DNA of 64,000 bases from Cinnamomum chago. Lineage: Eukaryota > Streptophyta > Magnoliopsida > Laurales > Lauraceae. Location of the stretch: positions 68,812,001-68,876,000 of the forward strand of contig CP142459.1 of NCBI GenBank assembly GCA_038049695.1, read 5' to 3'. Each line of letters opens with the position of its first letter. Within the stretch, counting starts at the first letter, position 1. This document shows, in pieces, positions 1-9,606 of this stretch. Made by a program: the position numbers and the translations under genes. Under the pieces are notes generated by a model. That model searched no databases. It was not told the DNA's origin and saw only the letters and a program-made list of their open reading frames with translations.

Positions 1-329
1 AAGAAAAGAGGGCCTTTTTGTGTTTTTGCAGCAGGGAGACTTTTCTTTTGCCCTATATCAGTTGACCTTTTATACTAAGAAGCTTGTGCATAGGTTTGTG
101 TAGCAAACCAAAAAGATGAAAATGTGCCAAGGGAAATTTCTTTCAGACACTCATATATGGTGAGCTGAGTTGAGCCAGTCTGGATTGGGTCGAATTGGCG
201 TGTGCATATGCATTCTTATGTCCAATTCTCTCTTGGTCACTATAGACACTAAAGTTGTATACCATCAAAAGACCCATTATTAGCTGTGAACAGCAAGTTC
301 ATCTGATTAAAGTCGAACTTGAGCTATGA

Positions 330-610
330 AGACAACACCAAATAGGTTAAATTTATATACCATTCCCCTTGAAGAGATCTCCCTAGTGAAATTCAATACT
401 AAGAAATTCAAAGAACAAATAAGGAGATATGACCTTTAGAAGCCGAAAGGGTCAAAGGTAGGAAGCAAAAGGGATAATCGTCTTCCGACCTAAATGGATT
501 AAGATGATGTGGATCTTTACACCATTAGATTCTACTCTTGAAGATCTTTCCAATGGTACGTTGCACGCCAAAGTCCAACGGACAAATTAAAAGCTATGCT
601 TTCTAGAAGT
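330..610 (-). repeat. Possible LTR-like relic
   Basis: Read on the minus strand, this stretch contains a 'ccattggaaagatcttcaag' block, a 'catatctcc' block and a TATATAAA-like box. The same kinds of blocks occur in the LTRs of the intact retrotransposon at 7918-15697 (for example 'ccgttggaaagctcttttcg'). I see no second LTR and no target duplication, so this is at best a degraded fragment. The call rests on resemblance only. Confidence 0.25.
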
Positions 611-699
611 CAATGTTGAGGAAAGGAGCACCGGGTCCCTGATCCCCTGCTCCCTAGAACCCATGCGCCTCTTGTGCCTCTATAGTAATGTACACTTGC

Positions 700-1110
700 A
701 CCCCAGCTTCAAGCCACATGTCCTTGAGCCCCCTTCAAGCTCCAATTTGAGCCAGAAGGAAGGAGGAAGGTTGCATGTACTCGAGCCCAAGTCAAGCTAG
801 CAAATAGGCACATGTCCTTGAGCCTGAGTCAGACTGGTCTTCAGCCAGAGTTAGGATAAAGAAAGGACGCATGTGTGCCTAGTAAAACATCATGTTGGGA
901 CCAAGTTAGGCTAGACAAAGGGCCCATTTACCTGAGGCAGGGTTAGACATCATCTTAAGCCCAAGTCAGGCTACAGAAGGGTGCATGTACTTGAGTATGA
1001 GTCCGACATTATCTTGAGATCGTGTTAGGTTGGACAAGGGTGAATGTACTTAAGCTTGAGACAGATAACATCTTGAGCCTGAATCAGACTAGAGAAGTGG
1101 CAATCTGCTT
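700..1110. repeat. Diverged 59-bp tandem repeat array
   Basis: Successive units share a pattern of 'catgtacttgag', then a 'gagtcagac' block, then 'atcttgagcc', 'aagtcaggct' and 'agacaagggt'. Three neighbouring units, starting near 919, 978 and 1037, are each 59 bases long. Earlier units from about 700 to 918 are more degraded. The copies differ by many substitutions, so the array is old. No coding potential was seen. Confidence 0.8.
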
Positions 1111-1927
1111 GAGCCTGAGTCAAACCAAGTTCTCATTAGGAAGAGGTTTACTCTGTTGCACTAGCACCTAACACTCAACTATGATGAATTTGCAACTGTT
1201 TCCCATACGAGATCACCACAGGAGCATAGATGATTAATCAGTTGAGTGTCTTGCACTTATACCCAATATTGTTTCAATGGAATTAAATTTCACTTTTCAT
1301 CACACAAATCATTCTCCTTCAGTCCCTATGCAACTTTGAACCTTGAATTTTAGCCATGAACAGTCACCGTATATGAAACTTCTTTTCTCCCCCTTTGCTG
1401 CAAATGCAGTCCAGTTGTACCACAGTCATGATTTGCGCCATCAGTCGCGATGATGGTAGCAGCAAACTGCCACATGGTAGCGACAGGCAATTCTCCAACT
1501 TCTTCGAAAAACTACCTGGCTTTCCATTAAGAAAATTTTCCTCTCTTTTTTTCCATTATTTTCAGAAAAATGTCTCCACCGCTCCATTCTTCTTCTCTAA
1601 TTTTTGCCAATGTGGATCAGTGTGTTAGTGGTGTTGAGATTAAGTCTGCACCTAATCTGAAGCATTGGCCGTGACAAAGAGGGTTGTTGTGCCCCCAGAA
1701 ACATATAAGATATGACCCAACGCATCTACGGTTGCGGGGTGGTGTAAATCATTCTTTAAGACACTTCATCATTAACATGCCTTAGCTTCTTCATTGGTTT
1801 TTTTAAATTATTTTTTGTCCCTGTTTCCAGATTTATCTTTGGGTTGAAATTATTGAAAACTTCCATCAACAGTTTAATCTAACATCAGTAAATAAAAACC
1901 TAGAATAGAGATTATGTGGTTAATAAC

Positions 1928-2909
1928 TCATTTACAAAGTCTGAAACTATTTTCCTTGATTGGAAAAACAAATGTAATTTGAAGTTGTGCACTCACACTG
2001 ACAGTAGCTAGTAGGTGAGATTCCGGCTCTTGATTTTCCTTCCGCGAAGAACATTGACTGCAGGCAAGATGGTTTTCTTGGCACCCTTGCAACCTGTTTG
2101 TTATACACAATTGATAGATAAAACCATAGGCGAAAAATGCGCCAAAATAGTGGCTTAAACCCCTGATACATTGCACCTTTCACAAAACAAAAACCTGATA
2201 CCTTGCGTGCTCAAGTTCATCAATCTGCTGTCTTAGTGCGAGCGACTCCTGAGTAGCACTTGCTTCTTTCATCTATAATCCAAAATTCAGACATTACATT
2301 ACATCCCACAACAGAGTACTGTCCAAGAATCATAAAATGACCAAAGAGTAATATACCATGAGAATCTCGCATTCGTGCTTATAGTACTTCAGCTCTTCTG
2401 CGAGCCTCGTGAGACTGTTCTCCGCCTCAAGAGCACGAATCTCGGCCTCCCTTGCCCGTTCATCGGCGTCATTCCCAAACTCCATCAGCGCCTCTCTGTC
2501 CTGGTCATAGAGGGTGCATTCCTTCTCCCACTTTGCGCACTTGCTCAAGAGATCTGCGCACTCTGCAGAAAGCTTCTGATTCTCCTCAATGCATTTTCTC
2601 AATGCCTGCGCGCTCATTTGCGCTTCCGCCTAAATGTAAGGATGATAATTCATTCAACTGAGAGGAAGAAGAAGAAAACTGCTAAACAAAAGGGTGAAGA
2701 AAGGATGAATTCCGAACCCTAGATCGCTCAATTCTCTGGTCTTTCTCCTTCATCCGATCTTGAAGCAGGAAGATCTGATCCTGAAGCAGACGCTGCGCTT
2801 CTTCGGCCGCAAGAAGCTTCATTTCCAAGGTCTTGGCGGAGACCGGGAGGCCTAACGAATGCTCGATCGATTCGTGGATGTATTCGTCGAGATTGGAAGA
2901 AAGATCCAT
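1928..2909 (-). CDS. Coiled-coil protein of unknown function, four exons
   Basis: Four exons on the minus strand, 2909-2718, 2629-2357, 2272-2202 and 2093-1928, join in frame with GT-AG introns to give 233 aa. The chosen start is the Met of MDLSSNLDEYIHESIEHSLG at 2909; an upstream in-frame Met at 3116 lies in low-complexity sequence. Residues about 25-180 are rich in Glu, Lys, Gln and Leu with heptad-like spacing (for example DERAREAEIRALEAENSL), which predicts a long coiled coil. There is no signal peptide or membrane segment. The last exon (LQGCQENHLACSQCSS onward) is not coiled coil and its tail is less certain. Plant genomes appear to carry small coiled-coil proteins with this kind of N-terminus, but I do not know a function. 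A structural or scaffolding role is inference only. Confidence 0.75.
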
Positions 2910-4383
2910 GGATTCTGGGGGAGAAAATGAAAGAGTAATGCTACTTGGACAAACTTTTTGGCCAGAATTTTGGCCAACCCATATGGTTTCCAAGTAGACT
3001 TTTTGAAAATGAAATGAATCCCTAATGTGGATTCTTCCGTTTACATACAAGGAACTGGGAGAAATTCCAAGAGGAAGAACCCTAGAAACCCAAGAAATGC
3101 TGATTTTCCGATGCAATTGGGAAGAAAAGAAATCTCTAGAACACTCAAGAAATGTTGATTTTCCGTTTAGTTTGGATAGAAGAAATTGGAATGTGGAAAG
3201 AAGAAACCCTAGAAATGGCGAGAATCGAAGAGAATAAACCCTAGTAAATGAAATCCAAGTTTCTTTGGAGATGCTGCTCTCTCTTTCTTGTGCTGAAACT
3301 GAAAGTTTTGAAATGGAAGGGTAAGGGAATGAGCCGTTAAAAGCTTTCTTTTCTCTTCTTCTTTTGTTTTGAAAATAAAAGAAAAATGCCCGGTGTTATT
3401 TTAGGAGAAAAATGTTTTATTAGTGGGACCCACTTCAATGCGTGACAATAATGAAAGTCAATTGGTTGGATGAAAAACTTTATATGAAATCTACTTATGT
3501 ACAAAGGTTAAACTCCGTGAAATAATTCTATTCCTTTGAAAATATTGTCTTAAAATTTAACTGGCACAAAAATTCATATTAATCACTAGCATGGGTAAAG
3601 AGGTAGGATTCTATGTATGTTAGAAATGGGAGAGACGAGAGTCCATCAGTGGAGGAAGGAGAGTAAGTTAGCAATGTAAAAACTAAAATTAACTTCCAAT
3701 CGAAATAGAAAGTAAAGTCAAAATTAGATTCAAAACCTTCTAACTTAATATATTATAATGGCTTTATAGGCATCGTTATCTTATAATTTTGATCTAATAG
3801 TGAGAGAAATTTAGATGAATGTTAAATTTTGACAAATGACTAGATATGGGGGGTAGTACATTTGAGAAGACTGGACTTGGCTAGAGGTGGGCCCTATCCT
3901 TTAAAAAAAAAGAGCAGAAAAAAGAGTAATTTTAAATAGGGCATTTTGGAGAATTATCCTACGAAATTTAGCCAATATATTTGCATTAAAATGCATAGGA
4001 ATCCAATACATTATTTTATTTTTCATACGGTTAAAAACAAAGATAAAATGCTAGTATTTATTTTTCATCTTCTCTTGATTTTACTTTCATAAAAAAAGAA
4101 AATTTTAATTGATGCTCATTTTAAAATTATTGATAATTGATCTTTATTTTTAATTATTTAAAAAAATTATATATTAAATTTCTATGTATTTAATGCAAAC
4201 AATCACATGCATACCTAACGTCTAAAGTAAAAGTAGAGGTATAAACTTGTAGTTAATCTGACATGTTTCTTATCATGGATAATGCCAACGAAAGGAGATT
4301 CATTTAATTATATAGCAAAAGTTTTGGTAGTTACATGCCAAAAGTTTACTAGTTGATCCTAAACCAAGAACAGAACATCCAGA

Positions 4384-5279
4384 TAGAGATGTCAAACGGC
4401 CTGGCCCGGCCCGCTCCAGCTTCGGCCCACCTGTGCCACCGGCCGGGCCGGCACGGCCCGCCAGGGAAAAACCCTGGCACGGCATGGCCCACTGGCACGG
4501 CCCCCCATGGGGCGGGCCGGAGCGGGCTGGCGGGCCAGGTGGGCCTGCTCTGTTTTTTTATTTTTTTTCAGTATTAAAAAAAAATACAAATACATAATTA
4601 CGGAGAATGACAAAGATATTTAAGTGGTTCGGTCAAAATCTTTCTCATATGCTTAGATGGTTACAATACAATAAGATAGTCTTTCCACCAATATAAATGG
4701 GATTAAGGCTGACCTGATGATCTTGGATGTTATGATGGAACTGTCTCCTGTTAACAAAAATGGGCCTTCTAAAGCTGATCATGGCACATCTGTCACAACT
4801 TAGACTTGTGTCTTCTGCGTGTAAAACGGTTCATCCAACTGATAGAATTGGTTTCAGGAAAATGTACATTTTTGGTGAGGATAGTGACCCTACAATTCTT
4901 GAAAAAAAAAAAAGGCAGGAAAGTGTGGGATGGTGGGTCTGTTTCAGGTTCATGAAAAGCATAAGCCATTGGGCTTCTTCAATACATTGGACCCCAGCAA
5001 CCTTTAAAACCTAAGCACCTAAGCGCAATTTCTAGGTGAGGAATCAATATGAAAACGTTGTTTCCAAGAGAGAAGACATGCATATTAACCTCGGATGCTG
5101 ATTTTTGATAGAACGGCGTGCTAGCGGGCTGGCGGGCCAATTCCAGCGGGCCTAGCGGGCTGGAGGCCTGGAGGGCCCGGGCCAAACGGGCCAACGGGCT
5201 CAGCCTACTCGGCCACAGGCCGTGCCGGGCCACGGCCCGTTGACTGGTTCGGCCCGGCCCAGTCCATTTGACATCTCTA
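4384..5279. mobile_element. hAT-like non-autonomous element with GC-rich ends
   Basis: The left end reads TAGAGATGTCAAACGGCCTG, and the reverse complement of the right end reads TAGAGATGTCAAATGGACTG, so the termini are inverted repeats. Both subterminal regions (4396-4545 and 5112-5270) are packed with GGCCCG/CGGGCC motifs. The interior is AT-rich and non-coding. TAGAGATGTCAA-type ends with GGCC-rich subtermini are a familiar class in plant genomes, usually placed with hAT elements. The candidate 8-bp target duplication matches only imperfectly (catccaga against gatcctga with a one-base offset), so the exact edges and superfamily are tentative. Confidence 0.65.
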
Positions 5280-5370
5280 TGATCCTGACAACCTTTTGAC
5301 CTGAAGTTGTGTGACCTTCCCTGTGGGCATACTAACGGAGATATGGCAAGCATGATTTGAACTATCCATC

Positions 5371-5575
5371 AAAACTAAATGTTTTTGGGTCAATAAGTGA
5401 TGATGAGGTTTGATTCCACATCCTTCTGCCCGTCTCACCTAGTAATATCTCTCTCTCTCTCTCAAAACTAAATGTTTTTGGGTCAATAAATGATGATGAG
5501 GTTTGATACCACAACCGTCTCACCTAAGTGATGATGAGGTTTGATACGACAACCTTATGCCTGTCTCACCTATGC
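5371..5575. repeat. 93-bp tandem duplication plus partial third copy
   Basis: The block beginning 'aaaactaaatgtttttgggt' at 5371 recurs at 5464, a period of 93 bases. Both copies continue through 'gatgatgaggtttgat' and a 'ctcacct' stretch. A third, partial copy starts near 5526. CT-rich simple sequence lies between and after the copies. Confidence 0.8.
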
Positions 5576-5908
5576 CCCTCACTCACCCACTAGTACTAAT
5601 CTCTCTCTTTCTCTCTCTATGCCCTTCTCACCTAGTCACCCACCTTTCTCTCTCTAGATTTGGAAAGATAAAGATCATAGAGTTTGCTTCTTATGCTAAA
5701 ATTTCTAATAAAGATTTAATGTATTGGGATGTTTTTTGACATCATGCGGTGGCTTTTAAATGTCGTGCTTCTTTACAAGAATTTCAGAATTCAATCAACC
5801 TTATGAAGTCTCAAATGACCTACTTAGAATTTCATTTCATTTTTTTCTTGGTAGAATTTTTAGACGCTTAAATAAAAGGGAGGATATAGGGATTCCAGCG
5901 AGCTCGGG

Positions 5909-6521
5909 CGTGTTTGGCAATTAACTAATAAAAGTAAAGTAAAGTAAATCTATACAAAAAATAACAAGGAGTCATATTAAAATTAGACAATTTCAAAATT
6001 CCTTCCAAATTTTTCAAAAGAAGTAAAAAAAGCAACATCTTTTCTTCACTGAAAGACAAAAAAAAAAGCTTCACTTTTTTATATAAAAAGTAAAAAAGAT
6101 TCAATACCAAACAACTAAAAATAAAACACCATCATAACACCTTATATTTTATTCTCTCTTGATTTGATGCTTCACCTCAGCATATTTCAATTCATCAGGC
6201 TTCCAAACAGGCCAGCGTGTTTGACAATTAACTAGTTAAGTTAAAGTGAAGTGGATTCGGACAAGAAATGACAAGGGGTCATATCAAAAATACACAATTT
6301 CAAAATTCCCTCAGAAATTTTCAAAAAAAAAAGTTAAAAAACAACATCCTTTCTCCACTAAAAGACAAAAAAAAACTCTACTTTTCTTTACAAAAATGTC
6401 AAAAATATTCCATATCAAACAACTAAAAACAAAACACCATCATAACATCTTATCTTTTATTATTTCTTGATTTGTTGCTTCACCTTATCATACTTCAATT
6501 CACCATACATCCAAACAGGCC
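5909..6521. repeat. Direct duplication of a 306-bp MITE-like unit
   Basis: Two head-to-tail copies, 5909-6213 and 6215-6521, each begin CGTGTTTGRCAATTAACTA and end CCAAACAGGCC, so each unit has short inverted ends (GTGTTTGG / CCAAACAG). They are similar throughout but clearly diverged. An inverted match to the left end ('ttgccaaacaag' preceded by 'actttactttga') lies at 6810-6852, which suggests the pair sits inside a larger foldback element of about 940 bp. The unit is AT-rich and non-coding. A Tourist/hAT-type MITE is likely, but the family is not resolved. Confidence 0.65.
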
Positions 6522-7912
6522 TAGGGTTGTTTCTAGGCCTATTTGGAGGCTTTACTAATGGAGGTGCATGGGTGAAGTAAGTATTATTTTGAAGAAAGAA
6601 AAAAATATAAGTGGGTTATAATGGTATTTTATTTTTAGTTTTTTATTATGAAATCTTTTTTATTTTTTGTATTCTTTGTCGAGTTTTTTTCTTTTTTTCT
6701 TTTAGTGGGCAAACAAGGTTACTTTTTGACTTTTTTTTTAAACAAAAAATATTGGAAAATTTGAATTAAAGTGTTTTTTATGAGACTTTTTTTTAAAAAA
6801 AATTAGGACTTTACTTTACTTTGACTCTATTTATGGAATTGCCAAACAAGAGGTTTTCCAATGTCCTCTCTACAGCTGAACTTAGTCGAATTCACACACT
6901 CTGGTAGAAAATCAAAGTCAAGCCTGTCATCTAGGCATGATAGGCTTTGAATATTTGCACCCTATAAATACATGAGTTGGGCTTCGATAAGCTGTGTGAC
7001 CACTGACCAGGCACGACCATATAATAGGTTGGATGCTTTCCACTCTAAACAATTATTGTAAGTCACTGTTATTTTGCTCTTTGGCGCCGAGGCAAACTTT
7101 AGATTGCAAATTGATTGCAAGGGCAGCCTGGTACTTCGATCCATAGAAAAACCTTACAACTGGTAGTTGCCTAGTCGGTTCCCAGTCTATAGAACTTGAG
7201 CTTTACCAGTTCTTTTTTTTAACCCTTTTACCAGTTATTGTTGATTGATCAAACTTACAAACATAAAGTTCATCATACAGGACTGACCAAAAGTTGGTCA
7301 TTGAGGGCCCGTTTGTGTTGGTTGGGAAGAACAAAATTCCGTAGACTCTTTTCTATAGAAAAAAAATAAAATTCTCCCCCTCATCGAAAATATATTTTTA
7401 CGGAATCACATCAAATTGTATTGTTTCATGGAAAAACGTCATGCATTTTAAAAGCATTTATGTAGAAAAACGATTTTACAAACGTGCTCTAAAAGGTGGA
7501 GATCTACTCTTGCTTGTTTTATAGAATATTTCTGGCACAGACATAAAGTGGCAAGACACTATACAGACCTTAAAATAGTTCTCTCTATGACGTCCCTTCA
7601 TCCTTAATCAGATGAGTCTTCATAGAGGCTGGAGGCCCATGCAGTTATGGCCTTATGGCTGTTAGTGGGTCAAAGTGACAGCAACAATTTGGGCTGAACT
7701 CAAATTTGGTAATAAATGATAATTCTGGAAGATTGATAGGGTCTTGACTGATTCTTGGCCAAGTCAACTATGTTAACCAATTCAATACAATACAAATTAG
7801 CCAAACTCATTAAGGACTGATTTGTCATTGAATACTTGATTCTGTGACTGAGCCGACTCAACTCGCCGCCATGGGCCAAGTCTGATCTGAGTTTTTATAT
7901 TATGCTAGCCAG

Positions 7913-7917
7913 GCAAG
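7913..7917. repeat. 5-bp target site duplication, left copy
   Basis: GCAAG immediately precedes the left LTR and is repeated exactly at 15698-15702, immediately after the right LTR. This is the expected integrase signature and fixes the outer edges of the element. Confidence 0.93.
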
Positions 7918-9288
7918 TGATGAGAGCCTAAAAGATACATTTTAGGCCCCTTAATGAGGACTTGGTTATACCGTCGAAAGATATTAATTAATTTAATTAT
8001 GTTATTTTATTGTTTGTAGGCCCTACAATGCAAGGAGCAAAATTCAAGGTTAAATTGGAAGGAATCTCACAAAGCATGACAAAGAAGGAGTTGCAAGTAA
8101 GAAAGATTGTCAAATATGGGAGGAGACTCAAATAAGAAAGCAAAGCAAGAGTCCAAACATGCCTTGGATATCCAACATGGGTCCCACTCATCCCATAGCA
8201 TGCCAACATGGAAGGTCTTCTAATTGTACCATGATTCTCGGAATTTTCAGGGGCAGCAACTTGAAATGGTCATAACTTTCAACTCGAGTGTCGGATTCGT
8301 AAAATCTATGTACCGTTGGAAAGCTCTTTTCGAGTAGATATCCGTGGAGTCCAAGATTGTATAAATCGGAGCTATATCGAGGGAGATATGACCTCGCGAA
8401 GTTTGCTGTGATGACCAGTGGGCCCGGACCCGACGGGAATCCGACTCCTACACGAATTGAAGACCTTTTTCACCCCAAAACTTATATATATGAGCCCTAA
8501 CTCGTTTTTGGGGATATTGACATCTGGAGAGAAGGTCTGAAGAAGGTTTTGGAGCTTTTGGGAGCGTAGCCATGGCGATTTCGTCAAGAACTCTTCATCA
8601 ATCGTCTTCCATGAGTAACTAACTCTTTATCTTAGGGTTGTGATGAAGCCCTAGTTTTGTGTTTATGGTGATGTATAGGTTCTAGGAATTTACTTTTAAT
8701 GCTTTGATTATATGACATTGATTTAATCCATTGATTGGATTCGTTTGTTAATGAAATATCTCTTTTGGTGTTTTATTCTTGTAGTTTAGAATACCAAGTC
8801 ATATAACATGATGCTTGAATGAATGTGTTTGTTAGATCTAGGATAATCTATGCCATAGAGATAGGTTATGCCCCGATTTGCATCCACTACCCTTATTGGG
8901 TGACTCTGTGAAGGTTTGTAACCAGAACGAGTCTGGAAAGCATTGACAGTGAAACCCTAGACCTATATTCGCCATTGCACAGGCTATGGTGGATTCATAC
9001 CCTAAGACTTTTCTCTTATTGAATCACCCCTGTCTTTTAATTTGTTAATTTAGAAATCTTTAATTTGTTAATCAAAACCAATCAGCCCATTACTTCGTTT
9101 TCTAATAGGATTAGTTTAATAATCAACACTTTGTCTTCTACTAGAATTAGTTTAGAAATTTAGGAAATAACACAACTTAGCCTTTTTGTCCCAGTGGATA
9201 CGATACTCGGTTAGCATCTTTGCTTTTTCAAGCAGAGATAATAGCGGAGAATAAATTTAGAATTGCAACCCTGTTCTAGGATTGACCA
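7918..9288 (+). repeat. 5' LTR of the gypsy element
   Basis: This 1,371-bp repeat begins TGATGAGAGCC and ends TTGACCA, keeping TG...CA termini. It matches 14328-15697 almost base for base. A TATA-like stretch (cttatatatatg, 8481-8491) is the probable promoter. The first bases differ from the right LTR by a small indel (TGATGAGAG against TGATAGAG). Confidence 0.95.
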
Positions 9289-9294
9289 TAATTT

Positions 9295-9313
9295 TGGCGC
9301 CGTTGCCGGGGAC
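9295..9313 (+). promoter_or_regulatory. Primer-binding site, tRNA-Asp type
   Basis: TGGCGCCGTTGCCGGGG lies 6 bases after the left LTR. It is the reverse complement of the 3' end of plant tRNA-Asp(GUC) including CCA. This is where minus-strand synthesis would start, and it is characteristic of Athila-related elements. Confidence 0.9.
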
Positions 9314-9606
9314 AATTAGCACGGTTGTTTGTTTCTTTTAATTCTGATTTTAGTTTAGTTTATTTAATTTATTTAATTCATTTTTTTATTTTTTTATTTT
9401 TTTTTTAGCTTTATTCACATTGTTTATTATCCTTACTGCAGGGTATTGATTTTAACACAGATTTCTAGAATTTGTGTAGGGATCTAAGAGAGTTCACAAA
9501 GGACAAAACCATACTAAAAAAGAAATCTCTCATCTCCTCCCAAGGGCACTGTAAGCCTAGACTTTCTGATTCTTTTCATATAATTGCAGTAAATTTTTGT
9601 GTGTGT

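Larger units (their letters stand above)
1..1927. other. Intergenic region left of the coiled-coil gene
   Basis: I see no supportable gene here; the open frames are short and have no recognisable family. The stretch holds a possible old LTR fragment (330-610) and a diverged tandem array (about 700-1110), listed separately. The rest, 1111-1927, is AT-rich unique-looking sequence and probably includes the 3' flank of the minus-strand gene that ends at 1928. Confidence 0.6.
2910..7912. other. Intergenic region rich in MITE-like repeats
   Basis: No gene is supportable. The 5' flank of the minus-strand coiled-coil gene (2910-3350) contains a short imperfect duplication around 'caagaaatgytgattttccg' near 3095 and 3146. 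The rest is AT-rich and holds a hAT-like element (4384-5279), a 93-bp tandem duplication (5371-5575) and a duplicated 306-bp MITE-like unit (5909-6521). From 6853 to 7912 I see only unique-looking sequence and very short frames. Confidence 0.6.
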
